The notes below the pieces were generated by a model, which saw only the letters and a program-made list of their open reading frames with translations, was not told the DNA's origin and did not search any database. Made by a program: the position numbers and the translations under genes. A stretch of DNA of 64,000 bases from Chlorops oryzae (taxonomy: Eukaryota; Arthropoda; Insecta; Diptera; Chloropidae), in contig CM035807.1 in the NCBI GenBank assembly GCA_020466095.1, positions 49,093,004 through 49,157,003 on the forward strand. Direction: 5' to 3'. Positions 32,433 through 43,503 of this stretch are shown here, in pieces. Within the stretch, counting starts at the first letter, position 1. Every line of letters begins with the position of its first letter.

Positions 32433-32752
32433 AACGAAGTATCTGAAATTAAAAAAGGAAGAAGATTATTTCACAATTGCATAATTTAACAAACTCACTC
32501 AGTTCTTCCACAAAGGTCATCATTTTTATAATTATTTAAATTTGCTTCTCAATTGAAATTAAAATTGCATTCTCCTCTGAACTCTGCAATTTTTACGTTC
32601 TATTTATTGTCAAGTGTTCATCAAGAACAAACAAATTCAAATAAATTTCGCAATCGCTTGAAGTATTCTTGCCCCAAAAATGATAAGTCAGCAAAATAAT
32701 AAGAAGGTTCCACACATGTCGTCTGTTGACCATGCGTCAACGGCCGGGAGCA
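32433..32752 (+). other. BEL element 1 3' UTR
   Basis: AT-rich noncoding sequence up to the 3' LTR. The segment just before the LTR (CGGCCGGGAGCA, 32741-32752) is the only purine-biased tract and may serve as a poor polypurine primer. Confidence 0.6.
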
Positions 32753-33267
32753 TGTTCAGTCCATTCACATAATTAAGCATAAACAGCTACATACATACAT
32801 ATGTATGCAGTCACTTTGCTTATCTTGATTTTGCTTCTGCATACATATTCATGTATGTAACTTCATTTGCCTCGTGACGGCAGCCAAATCGGCGTTTTTT
32901 GGTCTTGGATATGTATATAGCTTCACTTAAATTGTTTTTCTTGTTTTATTCGCTTTCGCACCGATTGAATTGCTGAACTTACATTTATCAGAACTTGCAT
33001 AAAAATGATGACACTCATCAAATCGAATTATTGAATATTTTAAATTGAATTTTTGTTTTGTTTAATCAGCTGTTAACTAGTATATAAGAAAGAAATTTTG
33101 AAAATAAAAAGGAAGTCAATACTAATTCTCTTGAGTGTTACTTCGTCGAATCAATCAGGTTCATGTGCTTGATTGAAAATATCTAAATTCACTACATCGA
33201 TTGCGTTCTGGTTTATGTGCTAGAAGCAAGGACCGAAAGGTAAACAATAAACTCAACAGTTTATTCA
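32753..33267 (+). mobile_element. BEL/Pao element 1, 3' LTR (515 bp)
   Basis: Near-identical to the 5' LTR, with only a few substitutions seen (for example CACCC versus CAGCC and TATGTAG versus TATATAG). This implies a recent insertion. GATAC follows at 33268-33272. Confidence 0.97.
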
Positions 33268-33272
33268 GATAC

Positions 33273-33421
33273 TATATATTAAGCATTAGTTAGAAGCATG
33301 CGATAAGTAAAGTTTTACACGATAATTAAACTTTTAAGGCGAAATTTAGATTTTAAGGCAATACTATATTCTAAGATGCTTAACACAAATAATTTTCTAC
33401 TTCGTATGTATATACATGCGG

Positions 33422-33455
<34 letters not shown>

Positions 33456-33493
33456 TTTTATCTAGAGAGTGAGGGTGTAGTATGTATACATAT
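33273..33493 (+). mobile_element. Gypsy 3' noncoding tail, polypurine tract and first 18 bp of 3' LTR
   Basis: The gypsy tail resumes after BEL. It contains a run of about 30 A (33422-33451) then T9, a polypurine tract GAGAGTGAGGG (33465-33475), and then TGTAGTATGTATACATAT (33476-33493), the start of an mdg1-type LTR. At 33491-33494 it changes abruptly to DINE-like sequence. Confidence 0.8.
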
Positions 33494-35006
33494 CTTCATT
33501 TGTGGGCGTGGAAGTGGGCGGGCCACATAAAATTTTTTCGTACACCTTTCATTCGCCTTGGTGAACCTATGTTGCGAATTTGAAGCTTCTACGCCTTTTA
33601 CTTCGGAAGTTACAAAAAATCTTTATTTGTGGGCGTGGCAGTGGGCGGGACACAAAAAATTTTTTCCTACACCTTTTATTCGCCTTGGTGAACCTATGTT
33701 GCGAATTTGAAGCTTCTACGCCCTTTACTTCGGAAGTTATGAAAATTCTCTATTTGTGGGCGTGGCAGTAGGCGGGCTACATAAATTTTTATTCCTGCAC
33801 CTTTCATTTGCTTTGGTCAACCTATGCTGCTAATTGGAAGCTTCTACGCCTTTTACTTCACAAGTTACGATAAGTGTTGAAGATCTAGTTTGCAAAGCAA
33901 AGAAAAACTTAATCTAGTCAGCTAAGAATCGAACAAATAATAGTTTTCATTATGTTTGGAATTTGTTTAAATAAAATAAGTGAAGAATTTTGAGTTCAAT
34001 AAAAAAGATTTTCTCTGTAGAACTTTGAATTCAATTAGGTTCCATATTTCACATAGATAAACTGGAGGATGATAATTATGATTGCTGGGCGATCCATATG
34101 CGGAGTATCCTTATTCATAGCGGATGCTGTTGGATCGTAAGCGGCAAGGATCTAAAACAGGAATTAACAAACCCAGATGATATCACTTCATGGAAAGAAA
34201 AGGATGAAAAGGCTCTAGCGACAATTCTGCTGAGCTTGAAGTCATCCCAATTGAATTTGGTAAAAAATTGTGCATCGTCTAAGTTAGCATGGGAGATGCT
34301 GCAAGAGCGGTACAAGCCGCACGGACCGAAGCAGAAAGTGAATCTGTTCAAGCGCTTAGTCAATATCAAAATGGCTGAAGGTTCAGACATGATGCAGTTT
34401 TTGAACGTTTTTAGCGAGACGGTAGACAAGTTAGGTGAAATTGGGGTCGTAGTTCCAGAGGAGCTGCTGGTGATAATGATCTTGACAAGTCTGTCCAAAT
34501 CCTTCGATCAATTTGTAATTGCTATCGAAACAAGGGACGAATTGCCTTCGTTGCAGAATTTGAAGTTAAAGCTAATAGAGGAATGGGAAGGCGTGAGCAA
34601 CAAAATCGTGAAAATGAGGACAATACTCAACAGGCTTTCTGCGCTCGGTCAGTGCACAAAATAAGGACTAACGAGAAAGAAGCAGAGGCCGAAAAGAGAG
34701 GTGGAAGGAGTTTTTCTGGGAGGTGCTTCAATTGTGGAGAATGGGGCCATTTTGCTAATAAATGCAAGGGAGTAGAGGTCGAGAAGAGAGGTGGAAAGAG
34801 TTCTTCTGGGAGGTGCTTTAATTGTGGAGAAAGGGGTCATATTGCTAATAATTTTTTTTTTTTTTAACTCCATTTTATCTGTATTTATCCTGAGATACCT
34901 TACAGTTCTAGTGGCTACATACTATGACTTCAAATTAAAACAGATTAGGAGGAAATCAGCCATTGCTGACACCTCTTTCTCTTACTAGAGTTTGGACTAT
35001 ATATAT
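33491..35006 (+). repeat. 1.5-kb duplicate of the gypsy 5' flank, embedded in its 3' LTR
   Basis: It matches 15582-17097 at near identity: DINE-like units, the copia 5' region and gag (34053-34851), the LINE poly(T), and 3' UTR to ATAT. The frameshift in gag is shared. The few differences include the 33848 versus 15940 stretch. It is continuous with a full LTR copy at 35007. The open frames here repeat those at 16144-16942. Confidence 0.95.
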
Positions 35007-35553
35007 GGTAGTATGTATACACACGAACGCACAAACTCATTTTTCCACTTCATTCACGACATAAATGGTTTCATATGACCAAATTCTTTGCAAGCTGCAC
35101 TCATTGCATGAGCAACATATTTTGCAGGCAGCGTCGTCGAATCGTGGGAAAGTGTTTTGTCAGCATACCTCACAAGCTAATTCATAAGATTCTATATTTT
35201 TCAATTGTAATTCATTTATGCTTACTTAACATATTTTTGATATAAATAAAGCTTGAAGTTCAGTTGGAACTTCAGATTGGATTTACATGCGAAACCTTTT
35301 GCTTATCCATTCTCGATTTGGCGCACCTTTCGCCGGATAAATATAAAAAGGTGAATTAAGCGCTAGTCGCTGACTCCTTTGGCGTATCTCCGCCGTATAA
35401 ATATAGAGATATTGGGCGCTAGCCGCCAAATAGATTTGCGAGTCCTGCCGCTCAGCAATAGCGGGACATAACAAAATAAAAACCTTTAGGATATAAAGAA
35501 ATAAAAACTATAAAATAAAAATATTAATTCTTCTACGCGAAGGATACACTACA
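35007..35553 (+). mobile_element. Gypsy distal LTR copy
   Basis: 547 bp, the same length as the 5' LTR and sharing its GGTAGTATG start, unlike the TGTAGTATG at 33476. ATAT follows at 35554-35557, then LINE sequence. It is therefore the distal end of the gypsy insertion, but it was rewritten from the 5' copy. Confidence 0.92.
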
Positions 35554-38276
35554 ATATATATACACGTATTTTTTTTCTTAAGACTACCAAATTGTTGGTC
35601 TGGAACCTTTTCAGTCGGTACAAACTTCCCGTGGGCTGTAACAGCTCTGTCGCAAGCGTATTGGGATGGGTTAGAAGGCGGTTGGCGTACTGCAAGTTGT
35701 ATTTCTGCACTTCTTCTACGACTGTCGCTATGTTGAGGTCGCGATGAAGAGTTTCATTTGTGACGTACCAAGGGGCTTTCGTTATCATTCGGAGGACCTT
35801 TGACTGGAACCGCTGTATTATTGATATATTTGATTTGGCTGCTGAGCCCCATAGTTGAATTCCGTATAGCCATATTGGCTTTATGATGGATTTGTACACC
35901 ATCAGTTTATTTTGGAGAGAAAGCTTGGAGTGGCTACTCATTAGCCAATAAATTTTGGTAAGCTGGATCCCAAGTTGTTTTCTTTTGGTGAATATATGTT
36001 TTCTCCAGGTGAGCTGTCGGTCGAGATGAATTCCGAGGTATTTGAAATTGTCTGCCGTTGGGAGTTGAAGGTCATTAAGGGTTACTGGTGGGCATTGACT
36101 TCTACGTGTGGTAAATGTGACTTGCACCGATTTAGTTGTATTTACTTGCATTTTCCAGTTTTGGAGCCATTCTTCTATACCGAACAAGGCATATTGCAGG
36201 TAGAGAGATGCCGTGTGTGGGTTTTGGTGGGTTGATAGCAATACTGTGTCATCGGCGAAAGTAGCAATTGATACATTGTCGGCTGCTGGTAGGTCTGCTG
36301 TGAATAATGTGTACAGGATAGGGCCCAGCACACTTCCCTGTGGCACTCCAGAGTGTATTTCGTGAATTCCTGTGGTTTCTTCATTGATTTTGACCATGAA
36401 GTGTCTGTCTGAAAGGTACGACTTAAGAACCTCATAATAGGGACATGGCAAGCTACCTTTGAGCTTAAATAAAAGTCCAGAAAGCCAGACTTTATCAAAG
36501 GCCTGCGTTACGTCTAGGAAGGCTGTCGTGCAGACCTCTTTCTTTTCCATTGCTGATTTGACGATTCTGTGCACCCGATGAACTTGTTCTATTGTGCTAT
36601 GTCGTGTTCTAAAGCAAAACTGATGGTTTGGGACGAGATTTTTTTTATCAATTATTGGTTTAAGAAATGTTAGAAGGAGTTTTTCATAAATTTTACTCGC
36701 AATTGGCAGTAAGCTTATCGGCCTATATGATGTGACTTCTTCGAGTGGTTTTCCGGGTTTGGGTAACATAATAATGTGTGATACTTTCCATTGTAATGGG
36801 AAGTATGCCAATCGGCTAATTGCGTTGAACAGTTGTGTCAGGAATATGTGTCCAACATCTGGGAGTTCCTGAAGAACTTTAGCTGAAATAAGATCAAATC
36901 CTGGAGATTTCTTTTTTTTCAATCTTAAGCACTCTCTGATGACCTGCGCTTTCGTGAACTTTGGGATTGGTAGGTCGAGTTGTCCAGGTGCATCCAAAAA
37001 TGAAAGAATACTGGGTTCGATGGTTTCGCTGTGATTTTTTGCCAATGGTTTGAAGACATTCGTTAGATGGTCAGCAAAAATAGCTGCTTTTTCTTTGTCA
37101 GTTCTGGCCCAGCCTCCTCGATGATTTTTAATGGGTGGTATTTTGGGTTGTTTTATGTTATTCGTGACTTTCCACAAGGAATAATCGGTATCTTTAAAAG
37201 CATTAAGAGACTTCAGCTTTTCTTCTATGTCCTTTTGTTTATGTTGTGAGACTAAAAGCTTTATCTCCCTCGTAACTGCATTAAGTTGCCTTTTGTCATC
37301 GGGATACCTGGTTTGTTGCCACCTGCGTTGCAGTTGTCGTTTTTCTTTTAGTTTTGTTTTTATTTGGGGGTGGACAGGAGTATGGTGTTTGGTGTCAAAA
37401 TTTTTGGGTGTTGATAACCAACCCGCGTTCTGTACGGCTTTTGTGAAAATTCTAACTGCATCTTCCAAGTCGTTACCGTTTTTGAGAGGAATGTTAATTG
37501 GTAGCGACTGATGAACTATTTCTTTAAAAAGTTCCCAATTCGTATATTTGTTGTGTATTGAAGCACTTTTCTGCTCACATTGTACGTTGCAGCTAATCGA
37601 AACGATGAGTGGGGAGTGGTCAGATGCAAGATCGAAGCAGGATGTGATTTTTAATTTTTTAGGATCTATTCCTTTATGAATACAGAAGTCAATTAAATCG
37701 GGTGTTTTACTGAGATCTGATGGCCAATAAGTGGGTTCGCCTGTCGACAAGTGGTTTAAGTGTTCTTTCTGGATCGCTTTTAGTAACTCGCGCCCTCTGC
37801 ATGTTATAAGTCTCGACCCCCATTCTGTGTGTTTTGCATTATAGTCTCCGCCTGCAATAAACCTTGATCCTAGGCTTTGAAAGTAGGAGGTGAAGTCCTT
37901 TTCTTCGATCGAGCTGGAAGGTGGGCAGTATAAGGCTGAAACTGTTATAGGGAAGGGGGATCACTGAATAGAGATACTTGTTGCTTGGATGAAGCTCTTC
38001 TGCAGGCTGTCTTTGGGGCTGTGCCGTATGTTTCGTTTTATAATTATTGCCGACCCTCCTCTTGCTGTTCCTGCAGGGTGGTTCGTGGTGTAAATTATGT
38101 AATTTTTGATTCGAATCAAACTCTTTTGTGTGAAATGTGTTTCTGAGATTAGCATTATATCGATACTGTTTTGATTCAAAAAAATTTCTTTAGCGTGTTG
38201 GCAAAGGCCATTGGCATTCCATACCGCCATACGAAATGAGGTCATGGTTTGTTTATGAGGGCGGTGAGCAGGTTGA
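35554..38276 (-). pseudogene. Jockey-clade LINE ORF2 (endonuclease and reverse transcriptase), 5'-truncated element
   Basis: ORF2 starts at ATG 38245 (MTSFRMAVWNANGLC, the Jockey endonuclease start; ISETHF follows). It is interrupted by one TGA at about 37961-37963 and is then open for 733 codons. The RT has SYRPISLLPIASKIYEKLL, FLDVTQAFDKVWL and GVPQGSVLGP, with FADDT at about 36246-36260. The C-terminal region has LYGIQLWGSA. The frame ends at the gypsy junction. ORF1 is missing: the element starts about 30 bp upstream of ORF2 at 38276, next to GCTAATAA. It nicks target DNA and reverse transcribes its own RNA. The partial second copy is at 43504-45750. Confidence 0.93.
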
Positions 38277-39961
38277 GCTAATAAATGCAAGAAGAAAAAG
38301 ACGCAAAAGGAGCAATCATCTTTTTCAGCATTGCCAGCAGGTAACATGGAGTTAGTAAAAAACGTTTGGTACTTGGATTCGGGGGCCACATCCCATTTTA
38401 GCAATGAAAAGAAGTTATTTGTCATTTGAGACATGTGAAGAGAACATATGTCTGGCTGGTGGAAAGAATGTGAAACCTATTGGGAAAGGAAGTGTAAGGC
38501 TGAATGATTCAATCACATTGAAAAATGTGCTGTATGCTCCTGACCTAAACGGTAATATTATATCCGTTGTGAAGGCAGTGGATAGCGAGCATAAGGTGAT
38601 TTTCAAAAAAAGCTATGCTGAGCTGAGGAACAAAAATGGGTCAGTAGTTCTGAAAGCAAAAAGAATGAGGAATCTTTTTGTCGTGGAGGACCAGACCGAA
38701 CAGTTGTACGGACTTGGTGTCAACGAACTTTGGCATTTCAGGTATGGCCATTTCAACTATGACAGCTTAAAGAGTCTAGCAAGTGGAGGGTTAGTTGAAG
38801 GATTGACTTTAAAAGAAAATGCGAAACCATCGGGATGTCAAATATGCATGATGGGGAAAATTCATACATTGCCCTTTCCAAAGTCGTGAAGGACATATTC
38901 AAATGATTTGCTAGATGTCATTCACTCGGATGTGTGTGGCCCGATAAACGTTAAATCGGTTGGTGGGTCAAAATATTTTGTCACGTTTATCGACGATAAG
39001 TCGCGGCGAATATTCGTTTATTTTTTGAAAACGAAAGACGAGGTTTTCAAAAAATATCAGATTTTTAAAGCAAAAGTTGAGAGACAAACAGGACGCAAAA
39101 TAAAAACGCTTAGAAGCGATAATGGTGGCGAATACGTAAACAATGAATTTAACAAATACTTGGAAACGCATGGCATAGAGAGACAATTGACAGTGCCTTA
39201 CACGCCCGAACAGAATGGCGTAGCAGAACGGGCCAATCGAACATTGGTCGAAGTGGCGAGATGTATGTTGTTACAAGCGGAGTTAAGAAAACAACTGTGG
39301 ACGGAAGCTGTGGCTACCGCAGTATATATCCGCAATCGATGTCCTACGAAGATTTTGTCGGGAACTACTCCACACGAAGTTTGGCATGGCAAAAGGCCAA
39401 ATGTAAGTCATCTTAAAGTTTTCGGGTCATTGGCAGTATCCCTGAATAAATTAAGAAAAGGTAAATTTGACCCAAAAGGCAAACAGCTCATCATGGTTGG
39501 ATACTCATAAGTCTCAAAAGCATACCGATTGTATGACAAAACTACGCAGAAGGTGGTAGAAAGACGAGATGTTGTTTTCCATGAAGAAATATTCCCAAAG
39601 AGTGATACTGATGTCGATTTTTCACCTTTAATAGATTTTTCAGAAAACTCGAAGGAGGAAGGAACTAGTCCTAATCATGTCATCCATGAAGAAAGTGAAC
39701 CTGAATCCGAGAGTGCCGCTGAAGAGGAAGAAATAAATGAGGAACCAGTGAGAAGTCCAGGAAGACCACGAATAATTCGAACTGGCTAAGAGGCAGACCA
39801 AGGAAGCAATTCAACTACTTGAATCTGATTTCAGAAATTTAAGTTCCAGAAACTGTGGAAGAGGCATTGTCAAGCGAACAATCCAATGAGTGGTGGAAAG
39901 CAATGCAAACGGAATACAAGGCGCTTATCGAGAATAAAACCTGGGACCTGGTTAAACTACC
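38277..39961 (+). pseudogene. pol: copia protease and integrase (copy 1)
   Basis: It resumes after the LINE with GCTAATAA and the last zinc-knuckle residues. The protease motif WYLDSGATSHF is at about 38370, with a TGA at 38428. The GAG_pre-integrase domain follows: LWHFRYGHFNYDSL and CQICMMGK (about 38728-38860, TGA at 38887). The integrase core has HSDVCGP (first Asp, about 38923), RSDNGGEY (second Asp, about 39113) and TPEQNGVAERANR (Glu, about 39203). There is a TAA at 39508 and a TAA at 39787. It ends at LVKLP just before RT, where BEL2 is inserted (CTACC duplication, 39957-39961). RT follows at 52212. Multiple stops make it dead. Confidence 0.92.
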
Positions 39962-40530
39962 TGTTGGAGTAAGAGATAGAGATAGTAACCACGTACCTTC
40001 TGTCTTCCGGGCTGAGCTGGGCGACGTTCGTGTTTTGGTTGAGTTGGTAGAACGGCGGTTGCACGACGCGGATTTCGCGTTTGGCCTGAGCGGCAATTGG
40101 ATTAAAAAATAAATGAAAAAAAAAGAATGCAAAAGGAAACAATTCACTTGGTTTTTTTTTGAAATTAAGATCTGCCTTCGTGGCTATTTGTTATGCACGT
40201 TTTAATTCACTTTTTTTGTGTTAAAGTTTTAACAATATTTTGTTTTTATTTTAGTAATTACAATTCTTTTTGTGGGTTTTTTTTTTTTTTTTCTTAATTA
40301 TAATTCCTTTTCTTTTTTTTTGGCGGTTCGCGATCGAGACGGGTTTTTAGCGCGACCAAATAAATTTTCTACGACTGTTTTTCTAGCGAGCACCAAACCG
40401 ATTCCAACACAAGTCGTCGTCGTCGCTCGATCTAGTGCTGTAGGACAAAAAGGTATTTGATTAGTTCGATTCTCGCCTAACTCTAAGGGCTCGGCTATCG
40501 AACGGCGGTAGCTGTGGTGAAGAACGAACA
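39962..40530 (-). mobile_element. BEL/Pao element 2, 3' LTR (569 bp, minus orientation)
   Basis: It runs from TGTTGGAGTAAG to AAGAACGAACA on plus, with CTACC outside. It is near-identical to 47436-48006 and 51640-52211. It contains long T runs (40276-40292) and ATAAATTTTC. The short open frames crossing it on both strands are not genes. Confidence 0.93.
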
Positions 40531-40581
40531 TACTGGCCGCCTTGCGCTACGCAATAAATTTCTCAATCCAGTTCGCGTCTG

Positions 40582-43100
40582 CTAGACGATTGGTTTGGGC
40601 CTTGGCGACGTTGGTAGGAGAAGGCGGAGGCGAAATAAATGAAAAGGGGGAGGGGGAGGTGTTGCGATCAGGAGCAGCGGCCTGAGGTGGAAAACTCGCG
40701 TCGACACCTCGATAGCGAAAATCCAGGAGGAAAATTCTACTGGATCGAACTGCTGGATGACGAATGCACAGCTGATCATACGAAGGACCAGATACGCTTG
40801 CAGCACCGCTCCAACATATACCACATCGTTCAGCGATAAGGAGGAAGAGGTCTTTTGGATAGCGTTGAAAACGATTCGTATCTTCGTGGATGTACTCTCG
40901 GGCTTGATCACTGAATTAAAGGTCTCGCGCATAAGTGGCTGCCGTGCGAGCCTTTTCTTCAAACTCCTGTATTGCGTCAGCGCTCCAAATCGCGACGAGT
41001 CCAAGCAAGGAGCGGCTTTAGAAAATTCGATCTTAAATGGTAGACGCACGACACATCTACCTTCGGAATTCTTAACGGTGGTTTGAGCATAAAGCTCTTC
41101 ACAATAAACGTCCTCTGAAAGAGGCGGAGGGGAATGTGGAACCTCTTCTTGTTCCCAAAACGATTTGAGTAGCTCGGAGAGCGACTCATGGGTGTCTCCG
41201 GAGGAGACCTGCGTCGTAAACGCTTCGGTGGATTCGCTGGCGATGGGCCCACTCAAATACCACCCGAACACTGAATTTTGTGCTACGAGACTCCCTCCGA
41301 CATTCATTTTGACTCCAGGTCGTAGTAATTTAGGCATAATATCGGAGCCGAGGACCATATCGACGCGGCCTGGATTCATGAAATGGGGGTCGGCGAGCTC
41401 AAGCGATGAAAGCTCTTGGGGATCCATGTTGGAGACCCGTTTGGCTGGAAGCCAATTTGTCAACTTTGGTAACACCACGGCGTCGATCTGATCCTCGAAC
41501 GTAGAACGAGGCGATGCGAGCATGATGGAACACTCTTTTTTTGCAACTTGGGTGCACTGACCGCCCATACCGGATACGTTGCACACTTTGGGCGTAGTTG
41601 GAAGATTCAATTGGAGCTGCATCCGTTCCGTAATAAACGTCCTTTGAGATCCTTGGTCGAGAAGGGCTCGCACTAAAAAGCGCTCTCCTTGATGCAATAT
41701 GTGTGTGAGCGCGGTCGGCAACAGTACTTGCGTCTGGCTAATCGATACGTGCGCATGTGCTTGCGAAGTGGATGATCCGTTGGCGGTTACAAAATTCGAA
41801 GTCTTCGGTGGCGCGGAAGCCTTCGCCGGATGGCTCGTCGGAGACGGGCCGTCGCCTGAAGAGGCGTCGGTGTGGTTGAAGATCCTTGACCCTTTTGTGT
41901 AGCCGTTGGATTCGGAAAATGAAGAAGCGTATGATGCGATTTTCTGCACTTTGCGCAACGGAAGGTACTATTACACTTTGCCTTTTGATGACCAGTCGAA
42001 AGGCAGTTGAGACATCGATGGTGCTGCGAAACAGCTTGGACACAGTCGTCGGTCGACATATTGAGAAACACATCACATTGACGTAGAGGATGGTTGCCGC
42101 GACAGAGGAAGCAGACTCCATTGGTCCGCTCTTGGGCGAGAAACACGTTCGTCGAAGGCACTTCGGGTTTTACAGCGGGATGGGGAGCCTCCAATGCATT
42201 AAAGCTGGAAAGGCGTTCAACAACTTCATATCGCTTAGTCAAAAAGGCATTCATTTGTGGCCACGTTGGCACCTCTCGATGTGACGCCAATGACTGTTCC
42301 CAATGTGCGATCTTTTGCGCCGGAAGACGCCTGGAACAGAAATGAACGAGCAGGGCATCCAAAATATCCACGACTCCATGACTCTTCAGCATCTTGAGGC
42401 AATCGTTGACGGTTGTTTGTATGCGCAGGATTCCTTCCGGCGTTTCATCTTGGATAGCAGGCAGGTCGAATAAATTTTTTAATTGATGATCAACGAGGAT
42501 GCGTTTGTTCTCGTATCGCGCCTTAAGAGCCTCCCACGCATTCGTTAAGTTATCGCCGCACAGCGGATAGCCTTTAACGATAGCACTCGCTGCTCCCGTC
42601 GTCTTGCTGCGAAGATGGTATAACTTTTGCACTGGTGGCAGCCGAGGGTGATTGACGTAAACCGCGGTGAACATGTCTGGAAATGCTGGCCATTCACTAT
42701 AGCCACCAGCAAAAACTTCAGTATCACACGGTGGTACCCTGATGAAATTGTCTTCTCCATGGAAATCGTTAGGTGGAGGGGTCACTCGAGTGCTCGTCAG
42801 CGGTGGATGCTGGGGGGTGATTTCTCGTAACAGCTCTTGAAGCCTAGCTCTGGCTATCATCTGAAGATCGCGACACTCGTGATAACTAATTTCCGCTGAA
42901 TCGGCCGCCTCTGGACTCCAAGCTCCTTTATCGACCGCTGCTCGATACGTTTGACGCACTTCATTCCAATCGTACACCAGTTGTTCGATTTAAAGCTCCA
43001 GCAATTGCTCGCTTTGATTCATCGGATCGCTGTTCATAGCTGCATCACACATGTTCTTGAGTTCAGCAACCGCGGAGTTAAAATGCCGTAAGGGATCCAT
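40582..43100 (-). pseudogene. BEL element 2 Gag and truncated Pol (copy 1)
   Basis: It starts at ATG 43100 (MDPLRHFNSAVAEL). A TAA at about 42990 interrupts the N-terminus, then the frame is open from 42977. Gag shows the DUF1759 pattern (FAGGYSEWPAFPDMF, ARYENKRILV). Zinc knuckles follow: CFLCRGNHPLRQC, CLNCLSTGHQKAKC and CAKCRKSHH. Near 41850 this copy lacks one base present in copy 2, shifting frame. The protease-like segment (ALLDQGSQRTFIT, about 41660-41690) has Gln where Ser/Thr is usual in D[S/T]G. The early Pol linker (KPESTSTKIRIVFNA) follows, and coding similarity then ends shortly after the first RT block. The catalytic RT, RNase H and integrase are absent, so the element is non-autonomous. 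Confidence 0.9.
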
Positions 43101-43503
43101 ATTGTTTACGGATGTTGATCACGAAACCCGATTCTGACGAGATAACTGTCCGAAGAATTCAATGCAAGCTCGACCAAATTCACCGTAAATATGAGAGCAA
43201 CTTGAATTATCGCCGGCCTTTGATGTGAACTGGATGCTGTTTGTGAAAAAGATATAAAAACCTCGGCCGAAAAGGAACAATATAAGTTATAGAACGGCAA
43301 CCGCAGTGCGTATATGCGACCAATGCCTACCGTAGCGTACCTCCAATTTGTTTACGTTAACCTTCGCAACACTCCACAAATCTCCTGCAACCCCAATTTC
43401 AATTAAAGAAAGCCAAATCGTATAATGATTGTCAATGAAATACAAATAGAATTCGATGGATTTGACCCGTTAAAAAGTTGGTTCCTCCAACCAGCTTGCA
43501 AAG

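Larger units (their letters stand above)
36031..43503 (+). repeat. Direct tandem duplication, unit 1 (about 7.47 kb)
   Basis: It contains most of LINE ORF2, copia protease-integrase, a BEL2 LTR and the BEL2 body. Bases match unit 2 at an offset of 7473-7478. The start has GAATTCCGAGG (36029), the junction has AAGTTCCGAGG (43502), and the distal edge has AAGTTCCGATT (50980). Six bases, TTCCGA, are therefore shared at all three points. Confidence 0.95.

Noticed and set aside
35975..37511. Plus-strand open frames across the LINE region
   Set aside because: Shadows of the minus-strand LINE ORF2, repeated at 43478-44985 by the tandem duplication.
39855..40112. 85-codon frame joining copia sequence to the BEL2 LTR
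   Set aside because: It is read-through from copia pol into an inserted LTR (CTACC duplication), not a fusion gene.
40639..42345. Plus-strand frames up to 109 codons over the BEL2 region
   Set aside because: Antisense to Gag/Pol with zinc-knuckle and DUF1759 motifs; no independent signatures.
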